64,000 nucleotides of DNA from Pedobacter sp. BMA (GTDB lineage: Bacteria > Bacteroidota > Bacteroidia > Sphingobacteriales > Sphingobacteriaceae): positions 434,001 to 498,000 of the forward strand of contig NZ_LECU01000006.1 of the NCBI RefSeq assembly GCF_001027745.1. The letters run 5' to 3'. The stretch's first letter is position 1, and every line of letters begins with the position of its first letter. Both the position numbers and the translations under genes were made by a program. Shown here in pieces: positions 45,002 through 53,545 of this stretch. The notes beneath the pieces are model-generated. The model did not search any database, was not told the origin of the DNA, and saw only the letters and a program-made list of their open reading frames with translations.

Positions 45002-47413
45002 ATGCTTAAATCCAAACTATTCAGTTTAACGTTTTTTCTCTCAATTATCGCTTTGACTTCCTTTGCTCAGCAACTGGCAACAATCAAAGGAAAAGTAACC
45101 ACATCAGACGGTGCTCCCGCTCCTTTTATATCGGTAGGATTAAAAGGTAAGGGCATTGGTAATACTTCAGATGAAAACGGGAACTTCACTATTACCCGTG
45201 TAAAGCCTGGAACTTATATATTAAAGGTTTCTGCTGTAGGCTTAAAATCTGATGAAAAAAATGTGACGGTTAGTGCGGGAGAAACGCTTACTATCAATTT
45301 TTCTTTGGTTGAAAATTCCGATCAGTTAAAAGAGGTTAACATCAATAGCGAAAGGCGCAATAAATTTGCGACTAAGAAAAGCAGTTATGTTGCGAAGATT
45401 CCACTGAAGAATCTTGAAAATCCTCAGGTATATAATACTGTATCTAAAGAATTAATGTTAGAGCAAATCACTACAGGCTTTAACGCTGTATTAAAGAATG
45501 TACCAGGCATTGATAAGCTTTGGACTTCTACAGGCAGAGGTGGTGATGGCGCCGCTTATTATAGCCTTCGAGGTTTCCCTACTCAGGTTTCCATGATTGA
45601 TGGTATAGGCGGACAAACAAATGGTGACGTTGATCCTGCAAATATTGAAACTGTTGAAGTAATAAAAGGTCCGTCCGGTGCTTTGTACGGTGGTGCACTA
45701 ACCAGTTTTGGTGGTTTTATCAATATCGTTACTAAAAAGCCTTATGATACATTGGGTGGAAACTTCAGTTATTATACCGGAAGTTTTGGATTGAACCGTT
45801 TAACGGCTGATGTGAATGGGCCAATTAATAAAGAGAAAAATTTACTTTTCAGAATTAATGCCGCATATAACAAGCAAAACAGCTGGCAGGATGCCGGTTT
45901 TAACAAATCGACTTTTCTGGCACCTACTTTAGAATACAGGGTAAATGACCGCTTAACGTTCAATTTATCTGCTGATATTTATAACTACGAGGGAACTAAC
46001 CCTACGATGATTTTCTTAAACAGAAGCCGGGCATTAATTGCACGTACTCCTGCCGAATTAAACATGGATTGGAGTAAATCCTACACCAGTAATGACCTGA
46101 CAATTAAGACACCAACATTTAATGTTCGTGGTCAGGCAACTTATAAACTTTCGGATACCTGGACATCGCAAACGAACTTTTCTCAAAGTAACCGCAAATC
46201 GGACGGTTATTATCAATATGTGATGTTTATTGGTGCAACAGATAATTTGTTGAACAGGTACGTTAATATACAAAATTCGGATACCAATACCGGAAATGTT
46301 CAACAGAACTTTATCGGAGACTTTAAAGTAGGTAGTGTAAGAAACAGGGTATTGATTGGCCTTGATTATTTAAATGCCGAAACAAATAACAGCAATTCCC
46401 CATACATCTTGTTCGACCAGGTAAGTACTATTGGAACGCCCTCAAATTATGCAAGCATCACCCGTAGCGCAGTAGATGCAAGAATTGGTGCTACAGCGGG
46501 TCCGGCGAAAACGTACACTCAAACTAAAATATATAGTGCTTACGCTTCAGATGTAGTCAACATTACAGAAGCTTTGGCTGCTGTTCTCGCTTTAAGAGTT
46601 GATCGCTTCGACAATAAAGGATCTTACAATATTGCCACTGGATTAACAACCGGTAAGTTTTTGCAAACTGCAGTTTCTCCTAAATTCGGCTTAACTTATA
46701 ATATCATAAAAGATCAGGTGGCATTATTTGCCAACTACCAAAACGGATTTCAGAATATTTCACCTGTTATCCAGCCGTTGGCTGATATTAATGGCGTTTT
46801 CAAACCGAAACAGGCAAATCAGATTGAGGGTGGTGTAAAACTGGATGTTTTCAATAATAAGGTGAATTTAACCGCCAGCTATTATGATATCAAGGTTGAT
46901 AACGTTACACGTCCCGAATCAATTACCAGAAATGGCATCGCTTATAATATCACCGTTCAGGATGGTACTCAAAGAAATAAAGGAGTAGATTTCAGTTTGA
47001 ATGCAAATCCGATAGAAGGCTTAAATCTTGTTGCTGGATATAGCTATGTAGATAGCAGGATGATTAAGGCAACGGCAAGTGTTGAAGGAAGAAGACCGGT
47101 AGATGCAGGTCCGGAAACAACAATAAACGGATGGATCAGCTATACCATTTCAAAAGGCAATTTAAATGGTTTAGGACTCGGGTTTGGAGGAAACTATAAC
47201 AGTGAAAACCGCATTACCAATAGTTTGGCTACAGGGGAATTTACTTTGCCGGCTTTCACGGTACTCAACGCAACTGCATTCTATAATAAAAACAGATATA
47301 GAATTGGTGTGAAAATAGACAACATTACTGATAAACTTTACTATAAAGGCTGGACAACAGTTGAGGCACAAATGCCAAGAAATCTTGTTGCAAATATCAG
47401 TTATAAATTTTAA
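45002..47413 (+). CDS. TonB-dependent receptor with CarboxypepD_reg-like N-terminus (receptor 1)
   Basis: Outer-membrane active-transport receptor. The ATG at 45002 (MLKSKLFSLTFF) gives 803 residues with a signal peptide ending FAQ. Residues ~25-105 are a CarboxypepD_reg-like domain (IKGKVTTSDGAPAPF), then the plug (GFNAVLKNVPGIDKLW ... SLRGFPTQVSMIDG ... VEVIKGPSGALYGG) and the 22-strand barrel ending ISYKF. The plug looks siderophore-type. It leads a group of two receptors, DUF4198 and DUF6607 genes. Confidence 0.95.
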   Translation: MLKSKLFSLTFFLSIIALTSFAQQLATIKGKVTTSDGAPAPFISVGLKGKGIGNTSDENGNFTITRVKPGTYILKVSAVGLKSDEKNVTVSAGETLTINFSLVENSDQLKEVNINSERRNKFATKKSSYVAKIPLKNLENPQVYNTVSKELMLEQITTGFNAVLKNVPGIDKLWTSTGRGGDGAAYYSLRGFPTQVSMIDGIGGQTNGDVDPANIETVEVIKGPSGALYGGALTSFGGFINIVTKKPYDTLGGNFSYYTGSFGLNRLTADVNGPINKEKNLLFRINAAYNKQNSWQDAGFNKSTFLAPTLEYRVNDRLTFNLSADIYNYEGTNPTMIFLNRSRALIARTPAELNMDWSKSYTSNDLTIKTPTFNVRGQATYKLSDTWTSQTNFSQSNRKSDGYYQYVMFIGATDNLLNRYVNIQNSDTNTGNVQQNFIGDFKVGSVRNRVLIGLDYLNAETNNSNSPYILFDQVSTIGTPSNYASITRSAVDARIGATAGPAKTYTQTKIYSAYASDVVNITEALAAVLALRVDRFDNKGSYNIATGLTTGKFLQTAVSPKFGLTYNIIKDQVALFANYQNGFQNISPVIQPLADINGVFKPKQANQIEGGVKLDVFNNKVNLTASYYDIKVDNVTRPESITRNGIAYNITVQDGTQRNKGVDFSLNANPIEGLNLVAGYSYVDSRMIKATASVEGRRPVDAGPETTINGWISYTISKGNLNGLGLGFGGNYNSENRITNSLATGEFTLPAFTVLNATAFYNKNRYRIGVKIDNITDKLYYKGWTTVEAQMPRNLVANISYKF

Positions 47414-47416
47414 TTA

Positions 47417-47441
47417 TTAAGGGGGTTGATACCCCCTTTTT
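47417..47441 (+). terminator. intrinsic terminator between the two tandem receptors
   Basis: Eight-base-pair stem aagggggt / acccccctt with a 4-base loop and a T run, beginning four bases after the stop codon of receptor 1 and ending 15 bases before the ATG of receptor 2. Confidence 0.7.
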
Positions 47442-47455
47442 CGAATCAATATAAA

Positions 47456-49870
47456 ATGAGCAAATTAAAACTATTTACACTAACAGCAGCGATGCTGCTG
47501 ATCAACCTGATTGCATTTGCACAGAATGCAACTATCAAAGGAAAAGTAACTACTGCAAATGGAAATCCCGCATCATTTATCACTATTGGCTTAAAGGGTA
47601 AGGGTCAGGGAACCACTTCAGATGAGTCTGGTAATTATACCATTCACCGGGTTAAACCTGGAGAATATACCATTGTTGCTTCAGCGGTAGGCATCAAGCC
47701 ATCATCGCAGTTAGTAACAGTTACAGCGGGTGAGACTAAAGTTGTCAACTTTACTTTATCGGAAACGGACCAGGCTTTAGAAGAAGTTACCGTAGCAGGA
47801 ATAAATGAAAAATATAAGGTGAGTTTACCTTCGGCAACACTACGCTTAAATGAACCTTTGTTAGAAGCACCACAGAATATTCAGATCGTAAGTAATCAGA
47901 TTTTAAAGGATCAGCAGATCATCAGCATGAGCGATGGGTTGATTAGAAATGTGAGTGGTGCTGTACGTTTAGAACACTGGGGTGATTTGTATACAAACAT
48001 CCAGATGAGGGGATCCCAGATTCAGGCTATGCGTAATGGCTTTAATGTGGTTTCATCATACTGGGGGCCGTTAACAGAAGATATGAGTTTTGTTGACCAT
48101 GTTGAGTTTGTGAAAGGACCTGCCGGTTTCATGTTGGGTAACGGTGATCCGAGCGGTATGTACAATGTGGTTACAAAGAAGCCTACCGGCCTGAACCAGG
48201 GTGAGGTTTCGTTTACGGCAGGTAGTTACGACCTGTTCCGTACCGCTATTGATTTCGACCATAAGCTTACTGCTGATGGAAAGTTTCTGTTCCGTTTAAA
48301 TGCAGCGGCGCAGAACAAAGGCTCATTCAGACAGTTCGAACAAAATGACCGTTATAGCTTTGCTCCGGTATTAAGCTATCAGATCACGCCAGGTACTAAA
48401 TTAACAGCTGAGTATGTTTTGCAGAATGCGAAAATGACTGAAGTGGGCTCTTATTATATTTTCAGTACAGATGGCTATGCGACTAAGCCACAGGAGTTCA
48501 CCCTGACGCAGCCTGGTGCTGCCCCAACCAGGATCAATGATAACAGTTTAACTTTAAACTTAACACAACAACTTGGGCAGGACTGGAAATTAACCGCTCA
48601 GGCTGCATATTATAAATATATGCAGGTTGGATCAAGCTCGTGGCCATCAGCGGTAAATACAGACGGAACCATTATCCGCAATATTGCCATTTGGGACGCA
48701 AAAAGTGCCATGAAACTGGCTCAGTTATTTGTTAACGGTACAGCAAAAACAGGTGGTATTGTTCACAGGATTCTGGCCGGATTTGACGGAGGAAAGAAAA
48801 ATTATTTTGCAGATTGGGGACAATCGCACGACCTGGATCTGGCCTCTTCACCGTTTAATGTGAATAATCCAAACTACGGTTTTCCTTCAAATGGCTATCC
48901 TCAATTTGATCGCACCACTTCTTTGGAGCAAAGGGCTGCTACTGCGGGAGGTTTGATGGATCAGAAATACCTAAGTGCCTATGCGCAGGATGAACTGGGC
49001 TTTTTCAACAACGTGGTGCGTTTAACATTAGCAGGACGTTATACGTATGTGAGTCAGTCGGCCTGGGGAAATGCTCCGGATAAAGCCAAACACTTTACAC
49101 CTCGCGTTGGCTTAAGCGTATCCGTTGATAGAAGTACATCCATTTATGCCGTTTACGATGAGGCCTTTACACCACAGTCTGGTTTAATGCGTGATGGTAG
49201 TAATCCAAAGCCAATTACCGGAAATAACAAAGAAATTGGTATTAAAAAAGACTGGTTCGATGGGCGTTGGAATACTACCTTATCTGTTTACAGAATAATG
49301 AAACAAAACGAACTGACCTCAGATCCATCTAATAAGGCGGGAGAAACGTATAGCATTGTTATAGGTGAGAAAAGAGCACAAGGTGTTGAGTTTGATTTAA
49401 GAGGAGAACTGGCCAAAGGTTTGAACCTAATTGCGAACTATGCCTACACAGATGGTAAAGTAACAGCGGTGGCTCAGGGTGTAACTTCAATTTTCGTTGG
49501 ACAGGTAGTGCCTGGATTTGCAAAACATACCAGTAATGCGTGGCTTACTTATGCTATTCAGAATGGTGCGCTTAAAGGAGCCGGAATTTCAGGAGGCTTT
49601 ACTTACCTCGCCGGACGCGCTACACAAACTTTTAGCGGAACAAATACAAATGAAAACCTTCCAAATTATTTCAAATTAGATGGTGGTGTATTCTGGGGCA
49701 CCAAAAAAATAAAAATCACTGCGAACGTATTCAACGTGCTGGATAAATACCTGTATAGCGGAGCCTATTACACCGGTTATTTTAATGCGCCAACCTACGA
49801 TCTTGGAGTGTATTCATGGCAGGCAGAAGCACCACGCAATTACCGCGTGAGCATTGCTTACAAATTCTAA
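47456..49870 (+). CDS. TonB-dependent siderophore receptor, FhuA/FpvA-like (receptor 2)
   Basis: Second receptor of 804 residues from ATG 47456, with a signal peptide ending FAQ and a CarboxypepD_reg-like domain (residues ~20-105) almost the same as in receptor 1. The plug has the siderophore-receptor pattern EAPQNIQIVSNQILKDQQ, IQMRGSQIQAMRNG and FVKGPAGFMLGNGDPSGM, and the barrel ends RVSIAYKF. The barrel differs strongly from receptor 1, so ligands probably differ. Ferric siderophore uptake is inferred. Confidence 0.95.
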   Translation: MSKLKLFTLTAAMLLINLIAFAQNATIKGKVTTANGNPASFITIGLKGKGQGTTSDESGNYTIHRVKPGEYTIVASAVGIKPSSQLVTVTAGETKVVNFTLSETDQALEEVTVAGINEKYKVSLPSATLRLNEPLLEAPQNIQIVSNQILKDQQIISMSDGLIRNVSGAVRLEHWGDLYTNIQMRGSQIQAMRNGFNVVSSYWGPLTEDMSFVDHVEFVKGPAGFMLGNGDPSGMYNVVTKKPTGLNQGEVSFTAGSYDLFRTAIDFDHKLTADGKFLFRLNAAAQNKGSFRQFEQNDRYSFAPVLSYQITPGTKLTAEYVLQNAKMTEVGSYYIFSTDGYATKPQEFTLTQPGAAPTRINDNSLTLNLTQQLGQDWKLTAQAAYYKYMQVGSSSWPSAVNTDGTIIRNIAIWDAKSAMKLAQLFVNGTAKTGGIVHRILAGFDGGKKNYFADWGQSHDLDLASSPFNVNNPNYGFPSNGYPQFDRTTSLEQRAATAGGLMDQKYLSAYAQDELGFFNNVVRLTLAGRYTYVSQSAWGNAPDKAKHFTPRVGLSVSVDRSTSIYAVYDEAFTPQSGLMRDGSNPKPITGNNKEIGIKKDWFDGRWNTTLSVYRIMKQNELTSDPSNKAGETYSIVIGEKRAQGVEFDLRGELAKGLNLIANYAYTDGKVTAVAQGVTSIFVGQVVPGFAKHTSNAWLTYAIQNGALKGAGISGGFTYLAGRATQTFSGTNTNENLPNYFKLDGGVFWGTKKIKITANVFNVLDKYLYSGAYYTGYFNAPTYDLGVYSWQAEAPRNYRVSIAYKF

Positions 49871-49939
49871 AAAACAACATACCTGTACCGGCTGTGTCAG
49901 ATCAGACGGTGCAGGCTTTTACACTTAACCCGAAAAATT

Positions 49940-50650
49940 ATGAAAACAAAAATCGCATTAATTCTATTATTCGTCGCCTTTGGCATTTCAAATGTTTTCT
50001 CTCACGCTTTGTGGATTGAAACTTCTGCTACAGGAAAAGAAGGGCAGGCACAGGAAGTTAAAATTTTCTTTGGAGAATATGAGCAGAACGAACCCGATTC
50101 AGCAAAGAAATGGTTCAGCAATTTAAAGGAATTTAAACTGATTTTAACAGCACCAAACGGATCAACAAAAGTTTTAACTGCTGCTCCTGACGTATTGTTT
50201 TTTAAAGCAAGTTTTACTCCTGATCAAAATGGGACTTATAAATTATCAATTGTACACGAGGTAGCTTCCGTTTTTGAGAAAGCAAAAATTGAATATTATG
50301 CTTTTGCTGATGTTGCAGTAGGCGGTGGAAAAGTAAATACCACCTTCCCTGCTGATGCCGCTTTAACGATAAGACCTGAAAAGCCGTTCGCTAAAGCAGG
50401 GGAAGCAGTTGTAAGTCAGGTAGTGTATAACAAAGCACCATTAGCTAAACAGAAATTAACCATTGTTGATGCCCTGAAAAAGGCACAGCCTGCAGAAACT
50501 GATGCGGATGGTAAATTTGTTTTTAAACCAGAGACAAAAGGAAACTACTTTTTTGAAGTTTTTGCAGAGGATAAAACTCCCGGCAAATTAAATGGTAAAG
50601 ACTATGAAAAAGTTTGGCATTTAGTGACTTACACCACGCAGGTTAATTAA
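49940..50650 (+). CDS. DUF4198 periplasmic protein
   Basis: Exported protein of 236 residues with a signal peptide ending VFSHALW. The mature N-terminal HALWIE and the following Ig-like beta sandwich match the DUF4198 family, which often accompanies TonB receptors and metal uptake genes; the His next to the cleavage site is typical. A second Ig-like unit starts near residue 140 (AALTIRPEKPFAKAGE). Metal or siderophore binding is a guess based on neighbours. Confidence 0.85.
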   Translation: MKTKIALILLFVAFGISNVFSHALWIETSATGKEGQAQEVKIFFGEYEQNEPDSAKKWFSNLKEFKLILTAPNGSTKVLTAAPDVLFFKASFTPDQNGTYKLSIVHEVASVFEKAKIEYYAFADVAVGGGKVNTTFPADAALTIRPEKPFAKAGEAVVSQVVYNKAPLAKQKLTIVDALKKAQPAETDADGKFVFKPETKGNYFFEVFAEDKTPGKLNGKDYEKVWHLVTYTTQVN

Positions 50651-50684
50651 AATGCATACTGTTTAAAAATAACTAAACTATAAA

Positions 50685-51605
50685 ATGAGAGTTTTAAAAT
50701 TAGTATTGGTACTTGCTATTTCCGTTGTGGCGGGTGCACAGGCACAAGACAAGCTGGAGCAAGACAGACAAGCCATCAAGTCGCTTGCCGGATTTTATAA
50801 AGTAAATTTCAACTATGCAGAAGTTACTTCACCAAATCCAGACTATCAGTTCAGTAAGCCATACAAGAGCCATGGTAATGAATGGGCAGAAATTATTGTC
50901 GACGAGCCGAAAAGAATAGTTATTCAGCACATGCTGGCTATAAATGATTCGACGGTGATTAAACACTGGCGCCAGGACTGGACTTATGAAGATCCGGAGA
51001 TTATGCTTTACACGCAGGATAATGCCTGGAAGAAAATTACACTGACCCCTGCAGATGTTAAAGGGAAATGGACACAGAAGGTATATCAGGTAGATGACAG
51101 TCCGCGTTATCAGGGATATGGCACATGGAGCCATGTTGGTGGTCACGACGCGTGGCAGAGTGAAACAGATTCTCCCCTACCAAGAAGGGAATCGACTACC
51201 CGTAACGATTACAACGTATTGAACCGTGGCACTAGAATCACCATCACTAAAGAGGGTTGGATGTTTGAACAGGACAATAAAAAAGTTTTGCGTACGGCGA
51301 AAGGCGATAAGGTACTGGCTGTTGAAAAAGGATATGAAGAGTTTACCAAGGTCGACCCTAAGAAATTTGACTATGCCCGGAAATGGTGGGATAGCCAGAA
51401 AACTTATTGGGCTGATGTTCGCGAAGTTTGGGCTGACTTAGCCCAAACTACCCGCAGCGATTTCAAGGTGCAGACTAAGGCCAACGGCAAATTGCTTTAT
51501 GAAACCTTATTTACACTGGGTGATGAATCGATTAAAGAACATTGGTCTGCCACTCAGAACAAGGAAAAAATCAAAGCGGCTTTACTGCCTTATCTGGTGA
51601 AATAA
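50685..51605 (+). CDS. DUF6607 secreted protein
   Basis: Exported 306-residue protein with a signal peptide ending AQAQD. It is rich in Trp and Tyr (HWRQDWTYEDP, GTWSHVGGHDAWQSETDSP) and matches the DUF6607 group, which I recall beside TonB siderophore receptors in Bacteroidota. It has no known function. It follows the DUF4198 gene by 34 bases and ends in a strong terminator, so the receptor 2, DUF4198 and DUF6607 genes form one unit. Confidence 0.82.
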   Translation: MRVLKLVLVLAISVVAGAQAQDKLEQDRQAIKSLAGFYKVNFNYAEVTSPNPDYQFSKPYKSHGNEWAEIIVDEPKRIVIQHMLAINDSTVIKHWRQDWTYEDPEIMLYTQDNAWKKITLTPADVKGKWTQKVYQVDDSPRYQGYGTWSHVGGHDAWQSETDSPLPRRESTTRNDYNVLNRGTRITITKEGWMFEQDNKKVLRTAKGDKVLAVEKGYEEFTKVDPKKFDYARKWWDSQKTYWADVREVWADLAQTTRSDFKVQTKANGKLLYETLFTLGDESIKEHWSATQNKEKIKAALLPYLVK

Positions 51606-51623
51606 AATCTTAATATTGATGAA

Positions 51624-51657
51624 GATGGTCGGCTACTTGAGCCGACCATTTTTTTTA
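51624..51657 (+). terminator. terminator of the receptor 2 operon
   Basis: Perfect 10-bp stem atggtcggct / agccgaccat with a 5-base loop and a run of eight T, about 20 bases after the DUF6607 stop. Confidence 0.88.
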
Positions 51658-51763
51658 CCTATCTATTAAACCGATTAGCTGAAAGCTTCATGGTGTAATA
51701 GTTTTCGACTGGATAATGGTTCATTAGCGGATAAATCATATCTTTAAATTTATTGCGTCTGGA

Positions 51764-52906
51764 ATGAGAAGAAGTATTTTATATTTATTGTGCCTGGCTG
51801 TTAACATTTGCTCAGCTCAGGACTCGGCTTATGTACGCAAAACGATAAATCATTTAACTTCTCCCCGTTTCTGGGGCCGGGGCTATACCAAAGATGGAAT
51901 GAAAAAGGCAGCCGATTTTATATCGGGTGAATATAAATCCATAGGCCTGCTTCCGCTTTCACCAGATTACCAGCAGGACTTTGCTTTTGCAGTGAATACA
52001 TTTCCTGGAAAAATGCAGGTATCGGTAAATGGAAAAAAGCTTGAACCAGGCAAGGACTTTATCGTGAGCAATGAGAGCCAGGGCATTCGCGCTAAAGCCA
52101 ATCTTGATCAGCTGGATAGCGCCAGGTTTGCTGGTCAACCAAACATCAGGGTAATATTGAAAAACAAATTAACCTGGTCGGTCGCCAGTGAGGTTGCCGG
52201 TTTTACGGAGATTCAAATAGACAGGAATAAATTTAATGATATTCCAAAGCAGATTAACGTCGATATCGAAAACCACCTTATAGATAATTTTAAGGCGTCG
52301 AATGTTTGTGGTTTGGTAAAGGGTACAGAATTTCCGGACTCCGTTATGGTGATAACCGCTCATTATGACCACTTGGGTGGGATGGGTAGCGACACTTATT
52401 TCCCCGGAGCGAACGACAATGCTGCGGGCGTGGCAACTTTATTAAGCCTGGCCAAGTACTATGCCAGTCACCCGCAAGCCTATTCCATCGCTTTTATATG
52501 TTTTGCCGCCGAAGAAGCTGGCTTACTGGGGTCGAGGTATTATGTTGAGAATCCCCTTTTTCCATTAGCAAGTATAAAATTTTTACTGAATCTGGATTTG
52601 GTGGGTACAGGAGATGCAGGTATGGCCGTGGTTAATGCTACCGTTTACCCTAAAGCCTTTTCCATATTAAATGCCCTGAATGATCAGCAACAACTCATTT
52701 CAAAAATCACTAAGCGCGGAAAGGCTGCAAACAGCGATCACTATTTTTTTACAGAAAAAGGGGTTCCGGCATTTTTTATTTACACACAAGGCGGACCGCC
52801 AGCCTATCATGATGTGTTCGATACAGCAGATGGCTTGCCATTAACTGAATACAACGATCTTTTCAAGCTGATCGTTGAGTTTAATAAGAATCTCATGGCA
52901 AATTAA
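51764..52906 (+). CDS. secreted M28-family zinc aminopeptidase
   Basis: Exported peptidase of 380 residues with a signal peptide ending ICSAQ. The two-zinc site of family M28 is complete: His and Asp in ITAHYDHLG (about residue 200) and GANDNAAG, Glu-Glu in FAAEEAGLLG, Asp in LNLDLVGTG and the last His in PPAYHDVFD (about residue 348). The residues before the catalytic domain show no clear PA domain. It probably works on peptides in the periplasm or outside, and stands alone. Confidence 0.92.
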   Translation: MRRSILYLLCLAVNICSAQDSAYVRKTINHLTSPRFWGRGYTKDGMKKAADFISGEYKSIGLLPLSPDYQQDFAFAVNTFPGKMQVSVNGKKLEPGKDFIVSNESQGIRAKANLDQLDSARFAGQPNIRVILKNKLTWSVASEVAGFTEIQIDRNKFNDIPKQINVDIENHLIDNFKASNVCGLVKGTEFPDSVMVITAHYDHLGGMGSDTYFPGANDNAAGVATLLSLAKYYASHPQAYSIAFICFAAEEAGLLGSRYYVENPLFPLASIKFLLNLDLVGTGDAGMAVVNATVYPKAFSILNALNDQQQLISKITKRGKAANSDHYFFTEKGVPAFFIYTQGGPPAYHDVFDTADGLPLTEYNDLFKLIVEFNKNLMAN

Positions 52907-52972
52907 TTTGTGATTTTAAACCATGATTTAATCAGCTGTATTACACTATAAAAGCAATGTTACTTTTCAACA

Positions 52973-53350
52973 GTGTATTATTGGTTAGGAATAATTACTT
53001 TTGGTGTCTTGAAACAGCACAGGCAAAACATTGGTAAATATCTCTCAGCATTTATGCTGGTTGTTTTTGCTATTGCATTAACGCCCTGGAGCGTTTTGCA
53101 TCATCACGATAATGTTCCTGTTGTTTCAATAGAAAAAAACTGTAAGCATGTTAGCCATGTTCAGGCGCACGGCGATACCTGTTTAGTTTGTAGTGCCAGT
53201 TTTGAAAAAAACTATATTCAAACACATCACATTTATCGTGTATTTCTTTCAGCAAAAATTTTGAGCAAAAAAGAAATTGTACTTAAAAGCAACTATACCG
53301 AGCTTTTACGAACCAGTTTGCGCGGTCCCCCAAATAGCTTAATTTCTTAA
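52973..53350 (+). CDS. small Cys/His-rich membrane protein before a TonB receptor
   Basis: Unrecognised protein of at most 125 residues. One membrane helix (SAFMLVVFAIALTPWSVL) is followed by a His/Cys-rich segment HHHDN, CKHVSHVQAHGDTCLVC and a late HTHH-like QTHH, a pattern suited to metal binding outside the membrane. The frame opens with GTG at 52973; TTG at 53009 or ATG at 53054 are other possible starts, and a TACTTTTG element at 52996 favours these. It lies 195 bases before a receptor gene in the same direction. Confidence 0.65.
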   Translation: MYYWLGIITFGVLKQHRQNIGKYLSAFMLVVFAIALTPWSVLHHHDNVPVVSIEKNCKHVSHVQAHGDTCLVCSASFEKNYIQTHHIYRVFLSAKILSKKEIVLKSNYTELLRTSLRGPPNSLIS

Positions 53351-53545
53351 GCAATTTCTAAGGTTATACAGTTTCAGAATTCATGAAGTCCTTTCAATCC
53401 TGTGTTGATTGATATTAAGCTTCGTTTTTTAAGGTTATCGATTCTGTTTTAACCTCATTATCCAAATATTCATTTCATGAGAATCGATGGACAGAATAAA
53501 GATGTTTGTTTCCGTTTTTTCTCGAATTTTAATTGATCACACATT

